A stretch of DNA of 64,000 nucleotides from Ignavibacteriota bacterium (GTDB lineage Bacteria > Bacteroidota > Ignavibacteria > Tepidaquicellales > Tepidaquicellaceae). The position numbers and the translations under genes are program-made. Under the pieces are notes generated by a model. That model saw only the letters and a program-made list of their open reading frames with translations, was not told the DNA's origin and ran no database searches. Positions 27,477-36,228 of the stretch are shown here, piece by piece (the first letter of the stretch is position 1; each line of letters starts with the position of its first letter). The DNA lies in NCBI GenBank assembly GCA_020437545.1, contig JAGQWH010000001.1, positions 1-64,000 on the forward strand, given 5' to 3'.

Positions 27477-28370
27477 TTGAAAATATTAATAACAGGTTCG
27501 AACGGGCTTCTCGGGCAGGCAGTCGCTTCGGTTATTTTAAGGGAAAGTGACCATGAAGTTATTTTATCATCAGTCGAGGAAAAATCATTTTATGATTTTG
27601 GTAAATTATATATAAAACTTGATATTACTTCAAAAGAGGAAGTTAAGAAAGTTGTTGAATATCATAAGCCATCCGTGATCATTAACTGCGCGGCTTTTAC
27701 CAATGTTGATAAGTGTGAAACAGAAAGAGAATTATCATGGAAGATAAATGTAGACGGAGTAAAGAATCTGATAATAGCAGCAAAAAAAAATGATGTTAAG
27801 ATCGTTCATTTTTCGACTGATTATGTCTTTGACGGAAAGAACGGTCCTTATGATGAATTATCTGTTCCGAATCCTGTCTCATTTTACGGCAGGGAAAAAC
27901 TGGCAAGTGAAAATTCACTTATTACCAGTGGCATAAATTATACTATAATCAGGACACTCGTGCTTTACGGGACGGGAAATAATGTAAAGCCTAATTTTGC
28001 CTTATGGATGCTGGACAATCTCAGAAATAACAGACCTGTAAATATAGTTACGGATCAGATCAGTAATGTAACAATGATAGATGATCTTGCTTACGGAACT
28101 CTTAAGATAATTGAAAAAAACTGCAGAGGAATTTATAACATTGCCGGTTCGGATATTTTATCAAGATATGATTTTGCAATGAATATGTGTGATGTATTTA
28201 ATTTAAATAAAAAACTTGTCTTTCCGATAACTACGGAAAGTCTGAATCAACCCGCACCCAGACCATTAAAGTCAGGGCTTATAATTCTTAAAATGGAATC
28301 TGAACTTGGATTTAAACCAATGGATTCTATTGAAGGTTTAAGGCTGCTGAAATTTCAACTTGGGTATTAA
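27477..28370 (+). CDS. dTDP-4-dehydrorhamnose reductase-like SDR (RmlD family)
   Basis: A 297-residue extended SDR with the NAD(P) motif TGSNGLLGQA, NCAAFTNVDKCE and FSTDYVFDGKNGPY (the catalytic Tyr-Lys pair is YGREK). These match RmlD, which completes dTDP-L-rhamnose synthesis, though no other rml gene is nearby, so a related nucleotide-sugar or sugar reductase is possible. The start is TTG at 27477, 15 bases after the kinase stop; serS follows 15 bases later. Confidence 0.85.
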   Translation: MKILITGSNGLLGQAVASVILRESDHEVILSSVEEKSFYDFGKLYIKLDITSKEEVKKVVEYHKPSVIINCAAFTNVDKCETERELSWKINVDGVKNLIIAAKKNDVKIVHFSTDYVFDGKNGPYDELSVPNPVSFYGREKLASENSLITSGINYTIIRTLVLYGTGNNVKPNFALWMLDNLRNNRPVNIVTDQISNVTMIDDLAYGTLKIIEKNCRGIYNIAGSDILSRYDFAMNMCDVFNLNKKLVFPITTESLNQPAPRPLKSGLIILKMESELGFKPMDSIEGLRLLKFQLGY

Positions 28371-28385
28371 TAAATAAAACATAAT

Positions 28386-29678
28386 ATGCTGGATATAAAA
28401 ATTGTCAGGGAAAATCCTGACTATATAAAAGAAAAATTATCACTCAGAAACGAAGATGTAACTGTAATTGACAGGATAGTCTCACTTGATAAAAACCGTC
28501 TTGATCTCATTCATAAAACGGAAACGCTTAAAGAGCAGAGAAATAAAGTATCGGATGAAATTGCAGTTATGAAAAAAAACAAGGAAGATGCTTCGGATAA
28601 AATTGCGGACATGAAAAAAGTATCCGATGAAATTAAGTTAAAAGATGATGAGCTAAAACAGTTTGACAATGATATTGATATACTCCTGAGATATATTCCC
28701 AACCTGCCTCATGATTCTGTACCTCAGGGAAATTCCGAAAAAGACAATGTCGAGATCAGATCAGCAGGTCAGAAAAAAGAATTTGACTTTAAGCCAAAGG
28801 ATCATGTACAGCTCGGAAAAACGCTTGATATACTTGATTTTGAAAGAGGTACGAAAATCTCAGGAAGCGGTTTTCCTTTATATAAAGGCAAAGGCGCAAG
28901 ACTCGAACGCGCATTAATAAATTTTATGCTTGACGAACAGGGAAAGAACGGATACAGGGAAGTGATAACTCCCGTACTTGTCAGCCGCGAATCCATGGAA
29001 GCCGCCGAGAAGATACCAAAATTTGAAGAAGATATGTATCATATGGAAAAGGATGATCTTTTTGCAATTCCAACGGCAGAGGTCTCGATACTGAATATCC
29101 ACAGGGATGAGATCCTTAAAGAAGAAGATCTTTCTATGAAATACTGCGGATTCACAAACTGTTTCAGACGAGAAGCCGGAAGTTACGGTAAAGATACAAA
29201 AGGTTTTCTGAGAGTTCATCAGTTTAACAAGGTCGAACTCATAAATTTCTGTACTCCCGAAAATTCATACAACGAACTTGAAGATATGCTTTCTCACGCA
29301 TGTGGTATTCTTGATAAACTTGGAATGTATTATCGTATCATCGAACTCTGTACTGCTGATCTCGGATTTGCAGCAAGCAAATGTTATGATATTGAGGTCT
29401 GGTCATATGCTGAAGATAAATGGCTTGAGGCTTCTTCTGTGAGTAACTGTACTGATTTTCAATCGAGAAGAGCCAGGGTCAGGTATAAAAAACAAATTGA
29501 AAACAATAAGACCAGAACCGAACTTGTGCATATTCTAAACGGATCCGGACTTGCGACTTCAAGACTGATGGTAGGATTACTTGAAGCAAATCAGACGAAA
29601 GACGGAAATATAGTAATACCGGAAGTGCTTAGAAGTTATACAGGGTTTGATGTGATAGAAACCGGAATGAAGGGTTAA
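28386..29678 (+). CDS. serS: Seryl-tRNA synthetase
   Basis: A 430-residue class II synthetase. The N-terminal coiled-coil arm (about residues 30-105) is followed by the catalytic core with class II motif 2 (FTNCFRREAGSYGKDTKG) and motif 3 (GSGLATSRLMVGLLEANQ); the Ser-specific TAEVSILN segment is present. It charges tRNA-Ser with serine. Normal length; last gene of the run 25573-29678. Confidence 0.97.
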   Translation: MLDIKIVRENPDYIKEKLSLRNEDVTVIDRIVSLDKNRLDLIHKTETLKEQRNKVSDEIAVMKKNKEDASDKIADMKKVSDEIKLKDDELKQFDNDIDILLRYIPNLPHDSVPQGNSEKDNVEIRSAGQKKEFDFKPKDHVQLGKTLDILDFERGTKISGSGFPLYKGKGARLERALINFMLDEQGKNGYREVITPVLVSRESMEAAEKIPKFEEDMYHMEKDDLFAIPTAEVSILNIHRDEILKEEDLSMKYCGFTNCFRREAGSYGKDTKGFLRVHQFNKVELINFCTPENSYNELEDMLSHACGILDKLGMYYRIIELCTADLGFAASKCYDIEVWSYAEDKWLEASSVSNCTDFQSRRARVRYKKQIENNKTRTELVHILNGSGLATSRLMVGLLEANQTKDGNIVIPEVLRSYTGFDVIETGMKG

Positions 29679-29699
29679 ATAATCAGGATGTTTGTTTTA

Positions 29700-29747
29700 A
29701 CCGGATAATCAGAGAAACCGTTTAAACGGTTTTTCTGATTATCCGGT
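29700..29747. repeat. 48-base near-perfect palindrome with core AAACCGTTTAAACGGTTT
   Basis: Twenty-four-base arms centred on TTTAAA (29721-29726); every base pairs except one G-T (29714/29733). The outer arms read CCGGATAATCAGA and its complement. It lies between convergent serS and nuoJ. It is not followed by a T-run on either side, so it is not a standard terminator. A second palindrome at 33835-33876 has the same core but different arms. Confidence 0.9.
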
Positions 29748-29799
29748 AAATTATGGAAGATCAGTTAAAACAGTTCATTTAAACAATTACCCTTTCAGG

Positions 29800-30318
29800 T
29801 CACTCGAACTTTTTCTTTGCCAGTACTACCGCTCCGACTATTGCAGCCAGAAGCAGGAATGATGCAAGTTCAAAAGGAAATGAAAAATTAGTGAACAACT
29901 CTGAACCAAGAAACTCTGCTGTACCAATCTCTACCGCTTTATCAGACATTGCAGTAAATTTTCCGCTGAATCCGAAATAAATCGTAAATGAAAGAAGACA
30001 AAACAAAAAAATTGAAAGCAGAACGGCTGTTATCTTTCTGTAAGTGAATTTTTCCTTTAATATTTTTTCATCCTGAAGATTTAAAAGCATGATCACAAAC
30101 AGGAATAACACCATAATTGCACCCATATATACCAGCACCTGTATTATGGCTATGAACTGGGCTTTCAGCAGAAGATATAAACCGGATACTGTGAAAAAGT
30201 TTAATATCAGATATAATGCACTTGTAATCGGACTCTTTCGCGTGATCATCATTATAGCAGAACCAATTGCCATTACCGCAAGCGAGAAAAAAAGTACAGT
30301 TTCGAGATCGAATTTCAT
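29800..30318 (-). CDS. nuoJ: NADH-quinone oxidoreductase subunit J (orphan)
   Basis: A 172-residue membrane protein with five transmembrane helices matching NuoJ: SLAVMAIGSAIMMITRKSPITSALYLILNF and the conserved IQVLVYMGAIMVLFLFVIML helix with the Gly of the pi-bulge. NuoJ is part of the proton-pumping arm of complex I. No other nuo gene is adjacent on either side, so it is separated from the rest of the complex. A TATATTTG promoter-like box lies 26-33 bases upstream. Confidence 0.92.
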   Translation of the reverse strand: MKFDLETVLFFSLAVMAIGSAIMMITRKSPITSALYLILNFFTVSGLYLLLKAQFIAIIQVLVYMGAIMVLFLFVIMLLNLQDEKILKEKFTYRKITAVLLSIFLFCLLSFTIYFGFSGKFTAMSDKAVEIGTAEFLGSELFTNFSFPFELASFLLLAAIVGAVVLAKKKFE

Positions 30319-30343
30319 TTAAATATTATGTTTGAAAGTAGTG

Positions 30344-30351
30344 CAAATATA
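30344..30351 (-). promoter_or_regulatory. Probable -7 box for nuoJ
   Basis: Read on the minus strand this is TATATTTG (TAnnTTTG type), followed by C as in the ActA copy. No TTTG lies at the ideal 19-base distance; the nearest is about 25 bases upstream. Confidence 0.4.
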
Positions 30352-30381
30352 TAATTTCTTAATCAGATTTGTAATTCAAAT

Positions 30382-31893
30382 TTACTTCAAAAGCATAAGT
30401 TTTTTTGTCTCTGAAAAATTACCAAATATAAGTTTATAAAAATAAATCCCGCTTGAATATTTGCCTGCATCCCAGGTCACTTCATATGTTCCGGAACCAA
30501 GCTGTTTATTTAAAAGACTTTCCACTTCTCTTCCGAGCTGATCATATATAATGAGTTTCACATCCGAAGAATTGTTTCCGGTTATCTGCGGTATATCGAA
30601 TTTAATTTTTGTAACAGGATTGAAGGGATTCGGAAAATTCTGATAAAGTTCAAATTTCTCAGGTACAGTACTTGAGATCTTATTTATGTCGAGTATAATA
30701 ATCTGTAATGATTTTCCATAAAGATTAGAGAAATTAAGACTATCCTTATTGAATACCACCCAAATAAAAGCATCAAACATTCCAAATTTTATTCCGCGGT
30801 TCATTGTCAATGAAATCTCAGAAGATGAATCAGAAACAGAAACACTGTCTCGTAAAAGAAAATAATCTGAGAACAATATTCTATTAGAATCTGTCTTCTG
30901 ATTATATACATTTGCATGATTGTAAAATCCACCGTCTGTAACAATTGGGAATAAATACGATTCATAATCAAAATTATCCGTTAAAGAATCCATAGTTAAT
31001 GGTTTTTGACCCTGAAATGAACCAATGACATTCCCGTAAATATTGTAATTTCCGGTTCGGTCAGAACTGAATATTCCGATAAGTCCGGAAAAATAATTTA
31101 CAAATCCGTTATTTATATTGTTACCTTCATAAGCAATAGTATCCGGTTGAGTCCAGTTAGGGAGTTTAGCTGATCTCCTGTAATCTATTTGATAATTACT
31201 GTCTGCTTTCTGTTTTTGATAGCTAACATAAAAATCATAATCTAATGACAGAAAAGGATTGGTGCAAATTGCACTTTCATTAGAAGTAAGATTTGTGTCA
31301 TATATGATATTATGCGTTTGTCCGTTTATGATCTTAAAAATTATATCGGTATCTTTTTCATAAGTTATTCCGAAATTTATTGTATCAATACAAACAGACT
31401 GTGGGTGAGATTTATCAGCATTTGAAGTATCAACGGGGAATGGAGTTTGCCAGCCGGTATTTTTGTTGAAATAAGAAGCATAAATATCCCACCTGCCATT
31501 TCTATTATATTCCCACACAGCTACAGCTTTTATGATACTACTTTGAAAAAATCCGGAATTTCCGAAATAAGATATGGAAGGATTCCGATTTAAACCTGTA
31601 TTATCCGAAATATATATCACTGAATCCAGCGGACCACTAGTTCCCATTTTTAAAACACAGATGTTAGAAGTTGAATCCTGATGCCGCTCAAACACCATGA
31701 ATTCCCAGTCAAACAATGTATAAAAGTATTCCTGCTTTGTACCGAATGCAGGATTTTTATCATTATAACCGGAAGTGATTTTCTGAAGCGGACTCCATGG
31801 ATAGATACCCGAATAAGAGAGTGAATTAAAACTAAATAAAATTGATATAACCAGAATGGTTTTAAAAGCTAATGTATTAATTAGTGTTTTCAT
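30382..31893 (-). CDS. Secreted protein with T9SS sorting domain, function unknown
   Basis: About 503 residues from the ATG at 31893, chosen because the signal peptide (MKTLINTLAFKTILVISILF) starts there and GGAAC lies just upstream; an earlier in-frame start at 31941 is less likely. The body resembles periplasmic WD40/TolB-like or sialidase-like sheets (NRNPSISYFGN, AVWEYNRNGRWDIYASYF, IFSSDRTGNYNIYG), suggesting a propeller. The end is a T9SS domain: YQNFPNPFNPVTKIKFDIP, GREVESLL, SGIYFYKL and KKLMLLK. Surface or secreted location expected; ligand unknown. Confidence 0.85.
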   Translation of the reverse strand: MKTLINTLAFKTILVISILFSFNSLSYSGIYPWSPLQKITSGYNDKNPAFGTKQEYFYTLFDWEFMVFERHQDSTSNICVLKMGTSGPLDSVIYISDNTGLNRNPSISYFGNSGFFQSSIIKAVAVWEYNRNGRWDIYASYFNKNTGWQTPFPVDTSNADKSHPQSVCIDTINFGITYEKDTDIIFKIINGQTHNIIYDTNLTSNESAICTNPFLSLDYDFYVSYQKQKADSNYQIDYRRSAKLPNWTQPDTIAYEGNNINNGFVNYFSGLIGIFSSDRTGNYNIYGNVIGSFQGQKPLTMDSLTDNFDYESYLFPIVTDGGFYNHANVYNQKTDSNRILFSDYFLLRDSVSVSDSSSEISLTMNRGIKFGMFDAFIWVVFNKDSLNFSNLYGKSLQIIILDINKISSTVPEKFELYQNFPNPFNPVTKIKFDIPQITGNNSSDVKLIIYDQLGREVESLLNKQLGSGTYEVTWDAGKYSSGIYFYKLIFGNFSETKKLMLLK

Positions 31894-31974
31894 ATTGGTT
31901 CCTTTTTTTTCTAAGCTAAATTTTACAATTTGCATTAGCAATTCAAAATTTTTAATTTGAATAAATTTAATTAT

Positions 31975-32832
31975 ATGGCAGATTCTCTTCTCACAGATAA
32001 AAACAAATCTGATATTATTTCAGCTTTAAAGAAAAACGATCTTAAAAAGATCATCTCGATACTTGAGAAATATAAGACAGGGCATGCCGGAACAGCCAAA
32101 ACAAAAGATAAAAGATTTGTAATAAAGGAAATTGTAAATCACATCGAATCAAATTCAAAGAATCCCGTTAAAGATTTTTTTACTACTGGAAATGCATTGT
32201 GCAACATGGAAGAACCTGCAGCCAGAGAGATCGGTGTTTCCGTTATATGGCGCGGATATAAACACTCTCCTGCTAAAGTAAAGAAACAGCTTTTGAAAAT
32301 TGCAGATGATCCGAACTGGGAAGTCAGGGAATATGCAGGTAATGCATTTGCTGCTGTTCTGGAAGATAATACAGAACTGTTTGATGAAATGCTAAAATTG
32401 ACAAATCACCCTTCTGAAAATGTAAGAAGAGCCCTAGTCTTTTCCGCGATTGGTTTAAGGAATGAGGAAGGTATTAAAAAAGCTTTTACGATATTTGAAC
32501 CACTAATGTATGATGATTCCCGATATGTTAAGAAAAATCTCGGTCCGTTTATTTTAGGTTGTTATTTCGGGAATGCATTTCCTGAACAGGTTATAGATCA
32601 GCTTAAAAAATGGAGTAAGATAAAAGATGAACATGTACGGTGGAATATCATAATGTCCTTTAATAACAGTTTCGGTAACAAATATCCCGAAAAAGCTTTG
32701 GATGTAATTAGTATGTTTTTGAATGATGAAAATAAAACCGTTAAGAGAGCTGTCAAATCCACCTTAAACCACATTAGCAAACGACATAAAGACAAGGTGC
32801 TGGACTTTAGAAAAAAACATAAATTGATTTAA
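31975..32832 (+). CDS. HEAT-repeat / DNA-alkylation-repeat-like protein
   Basis: A 285-residue, mostly helical protein built of HEAT-like repeats (DDPNWEVREYAGNAFAAVL, NHPSENVRRALVFSAIG, DDSRYVKKNLGPFILG, DEHVRWNIIMSF, DENKTVKRAVKSTLNHI). The WEVREYA type of repeat and paired helices resemble AlkD-family DNA glycosylases, but I cannot confirm catalytic residues. No signal peptide. I prefer ATG 31975; a TTG at 31957 is in frame. It stands alone between oppositely oriented genes. Confidence 0.7.
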   Translation: MADSLLTDKNKSDIISALKKNDLKKIISILEKYKTGHAGTAKTKDKRFVIKEIVNHIESNSKNPVKDFFTTGNALCNMEEPAAREIGVSVIWRGYKHSPAKVKKQLLKIADDPNWEVREYAGNAFAAVLEDNTELFDEMLKLTNHPSENVRRALVFSAIGLRNEEGIKKAFTIFEPLMYDDSRYVKKNLGPFILGCYFGNAFPEQVIDQLKKWSKIKDEHVRWNIIMSFNNSFGNKYPEKALDVISMFLNDENKTVKRAVKSTLNHISKRHKDKVLDFRKKHKLI

Positions 32833-32835
32833 AAA

Positions 32836-33795
32836 TTATGAACTTTGATTTTTTGTTTTTATAAGTTCTGCAGCAATGCTTATGGCAATCTCTTCAGGAG
32901 TATCGCTTCCTATTTCAATTCCTATCGGAGCATGGATCTTTTTTAACATCGGTTTTTTTATTCCTGCTCTTACAGTTTCAGAGAATATTTTTTTGATCTT
33001 TGCTTTTGTTCCCATCAGTCCAATGTATTTCAGATCTTTGTTAATGATCTGTAACAATGCTTCCTTATCTGATTCGAAACCTGTTGTTACAATTACGACA
33101 TAAGAATTATCTTCGATGAGTTTTCCGAGTTTACTGTAACTTCCAGTAATTAATTCATCAGCATATTCATTTTTTGAGAAACTCTGAACACCGGTCCGGT
33201 CATCTATTACAACAACATAAAAATCCAGTAGCGACAATACTTTGCTGAGAGCTAATCCGACATGTCCGCCTCCTAAAATGTAAACTTTATCAGAGTTTCC
33301 TGCCGGCTGTTCATATTTCCAGTTATGTTCATCCTTAAAAACAAACACCGGTTTTTCCCCGTTTGCTCCGTTTTGTGTGAGCTTTATCCCCGAAGGACTG
33401 AATTCTATTATACTCTGAGTTTTCTTTTTAAATGCCGTTAATATTTTTTTAACTTCCGGTAAATCAGATTTCGAAAGAGTAATAATGAAGTTGGTCTGTG
33501 ATCCTGAACAAATTAATCCGGAGCTTTTTAAATTCTTTAGTTTCTTATGATGAACTGTTTCGATCTCATTCAGAATAATATTTTCTTTAAAAGCATTTCT
33601 GCACTTTTTTAAAATATCATATTCCATAACCCCGCCTCCGATAGATCCGGTCATATCTCCGTTTGATGAAACAGCCATTTTAAATCCCTGTTTTCCGGGC
33701 GAACCTTTTTTATGATCTGCGACAACAGCTAAGTACACGCTGTTGTTTTTGATCAGTTCAGAGTAAATGAAATTCCATAAATGGATCTCTTTCAT
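32836..33795 (-). CDS. xdhC: XdhC-family molybdenum-enzyme maturation factor
   Basis: A 319-residue XdhC/CoxI protein, which binds and sulfurates Mo cofactor and loads it into xanthine dehydrogenase. The N-terminal domain has KGSPGKQGFKMAV, GSIGGGVMEYDI and the Cys site LICSGSQ; the C-terminal Rossmann domain has VYILGGGHVGLALSKVL and YVVVIDDR, ending with HAPIGIEIGSDTPEEIA. It is last in the xdhA-xdhB-xdhC order on this strand, after a gap holding a palindrome. Confidence 0.9.
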   Translation of the reverse strand: MKEIHLWNFIYSELIKNNSVYLAVVADHKKGSPGKQGFKMAVSSNGDMTGSIGGGVMEYDILKKCRNAFKENIILNEIETVHHKKLKNLKSSGLICSGSQTNFIITLSKSDLPEVKKILTAFKKKTQSIIEFSPSGIKLTQNGANGEKPVFVFKDEHNWKYEQPAGNSDKVYILGGGHVGLALSKVLSLLDFYVVVIDDRTGVQSFSKNEYADELITGSYSKLGKLIEDNSYVVIVTTGFESDKEALLQIINKDLKYIGLMGTKAKIKKIFSETVRAGIKKPMLKKIHAPIGIEIGSDTPEEIAISIAAELIKTKNQSS

Positions 33796-33834
33796 ATTTA
33801 AAGATCAGCTATATTAATATCTGTGTTAGTATTA

Positions 33835-33876
33835 CGGCAGACATAGAAACCGTTTAAACGGTTTCTATGTCTGCCG
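33835..33876. repeat. 42-base perfect palindrome with core AAACCGTTTAAACGGTTT
   Basis: Twenty-one perfectly paired bases on each side of TTTAAA (33853-33858), the outer arms being CGGCAGACATAG and its complement. The core is the same as in the palindrome at 29700-29747, but the outer arms are unrelated and fully compensated. It lies between xdhB and xdhC, 39 bases upstream of the xdhC start. There is no T-run. Confidence 0.92.
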
Positions 33877-33951
33877 GCTATTTATCATTACTATTTAAAA
33901 TCAATTTCTCTGAATATGCAGTTTACTATACTTTCTCAGAATTAATCCTAA

Positions 33952-36228
33952 TTACTCATCAGATAAAAAAACCGCTTTTTTAGAATTAAGATATAAAAAA
34001 ACTTTCTCCGGAGTGATAGGGGCTGAATATGGAAAATCATTCGAACCGGTGAATTCCATTAAGGCATTTCTGATGGCAAAATATGCTCCGATACCATACA
34101 TCAGTGGAGGTTCTCCTATGGCTTTTGAGTTGAATATTCCCGCAGGATTCGGAATACCGAGAAATTTGATCTCCATTTCTTCCGGCGAGAAATGTATGTC
34201 CGGCACCTTGTACGTAGAAAGCAGATCTGATAATAATTTACCGTCTTTATTATGTACAACCTCCTCAATAGTCATCCATCCTAATCCCTGAATTATAGCG
34301 CCTTCCGCCTGGCCGAGATCTATGACGGGATTCAGCGATTCACCGAAATCATGAACAGCTCTCACAGAGTCTATTTTATAAATACCGCGAAGACAATCTA
34401 CCGTAACTTCAATCACGGAAGTTCCATAAACGTGATATCTGAAAGGCGTACCTTTGTTTATGCTTTTATCGAAAAATATTTCCGGAGTGGAATAGTGAGC
34501 ATGTGCAGATAAACTTATCCGCTTGTGAAAAGTCCTTTCGATAAGAACACACCATTCCAGATTGGTTCTAATATCATTATAGTAAACAGTTTCATCCCGT
34601 ATCTCAATTTTATCTATATCACTTTTATTCAATTCCTCAAGAGCAGAATGTTTTATTCTGTCTAGAATTATTTTACAAGCCTTATATGCTGCATTACAAT
34701 TCAGATCAGCTCCGGAGCTTGCTGCAGTCGGTGAAGTATTTGCTGACCGGGTAGTGTTTGTAGATTCGTTTTTTATCTTTTCCTGAGAAACGGAGAACAC
34801 TCTAGACACAACTTCCCTTATCTTTGCATTTACGCCCTGACCCATTTCAACTGCTGCCGTGCTGAAACTCACGCTTCCGTCCGAATATATATTGATCAGC
34901 GCATTTGCCTGATTCATTTTTGTATTTGTAAATGCGATACCGAAACATATCGGCATAAAGGCGAAACCTTTTTTAAAATATTTATTTTCGGAATTGAATT
35001 TATTTATTCTGTCCCTGATCTCATCGGGTTTAAAAGATTCTTCCGCGGCTTTCCAGCTGTTTATTGCCTGAGCATGCAAAGCTTTCTGACCGTATGGAAA
35101 TTTATCACCTTCTTTTAAAAGATTCATTTTCTGAATCCCGGAAGGAAGTAAACCCATGCATTCGGCAGCTTTATGAATTGCGCATTCAATTACAAACTTT
35201 CCCTGCGGACCGCCGAATCCCCTGAAAGCGGTATTCGGAGCAAGATTGGTTTTGCAGCAATATCCTGTAGCTTTTACATTCGGGATGAAATAACTGTTGG
35301 TACAATGAAATAAAGTCCTGTCTAAAATAGCGGTCGAAAGATCCGCCGAAGCTCCGGCATTCTGATAAAAAGAAGCTTCATAAGCTATGATCTTTCCGTC
35401 TTTTTTCAGCCCTATTTTAAAATCTGAAGAATACGGATTTCTCTTACCTGTCATTACCATATCATCATGTCTGGGGAGAATCAGTTTAACCGGGCTATTT
35501 AATTTCATAGCTGCCAAAGCTGTCAGCACTGCCCACGGAGTAGCCTGATCCTCTTTACCGCCAAAGCCGCCGCCGAGTCTTAAAACTTCTACTTCAATTT
35601 TATTCATTGGCATTGCAAGAACTTTTGCGGCAACTCTCTGAACTGTTGTCGGTCCCTGTGTGGAAGAGATTATTTTCAATCCTCCTCCTTCAGAAGGGAA
35701 TGCAATTGCACCCTGAGTCTCCAGATAAAGATGTTCCTGTCCGCCTGAATCACATTCACCTTCAATTATTATATCACACTCATCCCATGCATTTTCCGTA
35801 TTGCCGCAGGAGAACGTTTCGGGAGGAACAATAAGATCTCCTTTTTTAAAAGCTTCTCTCGGATCAGTAATGACAGGATAGGGTTCAATTTCAATTTTAA
35901 TTTTCTTTGCTGCATTTCTTGCTGTAAGTTCATTATCGGCAATAACCAAAGCAACTGGCATTCCGATAAAGTGCACATGTTCTTCAGCCAGCAGGGGTTC
36001 GTCAAAAATAATCCCGCCGATCTGATTTTCGCCCGGGATATCTTTATATGTAATGATCTCCTTTACTCCCGGTAAAGATAGTGCTTCGTTTAAGTTTAAA
36101 TTCAGAATTTTTCCGTGTGCTAATGGAGAATAAAATACAGTTGCATACAATGTTCCGTCAGGAATGTTAATATCATCAATGAAAAGCGATTCACCTCTTA
36201 CGTGATTTATGATGTCATAATTTTTCAA
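33952..36228 (-). CDS. xdhB: Xanthine dehydrogenase, molybdopterin-binding subunit
   Basis: A 758-residue large subunit of the xanthine oxidase family. Mo-pterin motifs are present: GGGFGGKEDQA, AFRGFGGPQGKFVIE, EMGQGVNAKI, and the end motif KAIGEPPLMYG with the catalytic Glu. It oxidises hypoxanthine or xanthine, or a related heterocycle, in purine breakdown. The start is TTG at 36228, overlapping the xdhA stop as TTGA, with a GAAGGAG ribosome-binding site. Substrate specificity is inferred from family similarity only. Confidence 0.92.
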   Translation of the reverse strand: MKNYDIINHVRGESLFIDDINIPDGTLYATVFYSPLAHGKILNLNLNEALSLPGVKEIITYKDIPGENQIGGIIFDEPLLAEEHVHFIGMPVALVIADNELTARNAAKKIKIEIEPYPVITDPREAFKKGDLIVPPETFSCGNTENAWDECDIIIEGECDSGGQEHLYLETQGAIAFPSEGGGLKIISSTQGPTTVQRVAAKVLAMPMNKIEVEVLRLGGGFGGKEDQATPWAVLTALAAMKLNSPVKLILPRHDDMVMTGKRNPYSSDFKIGLKKDGKIIAYEASFYQNAGASADLSTAILDRTLFHCTNSYFIPNVKATGYCCKTNLAPNTAFRGFGGPQGKFVIECAIHKAAECMGLLPSGIQKMNLLKEGDKFPYGQKALHAQAINSWKAAEESFKPDEIRDRINKFNSENKYFKKGFAFMPICFGIAFTNTKMNQANALINIYSDGSVSFSTAAVEMGQGVNAKIREVVSRVFSVSQEKIKNESTNTTRSANTSPTAASSGADLNCNAAYKACKIILDRIKHSALEELNKSDIDKIEIRDETVYYNDIRTNLEWCVLIERTFHKRISLSAHAHYSTPEIFFDKSINKGTPFRYHVYGTSVIEVTVDCLRGIYKIDSVRAVHDFGESLNPVIDLGQAEGAIIQGLGWMTIEEVVHNKDGKLLSDLLSTYKVPDIHFSPEEMEIKFLGIPNPAGIFNSKAIGEPPLMYGIGAYFAIRNALMEFTGSNDFPYSAPITPEKVFLYLNSKKAVFLSDE

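Noticed and set aside
29700-29747. Bidirectional terminator between serS and nuoJ
   Set aside because: The place suits a terminator, but there is no T-run on either side and the same core occurs upstream of xdhC, so it is described as a palindromic repeat; termination is not excluded.
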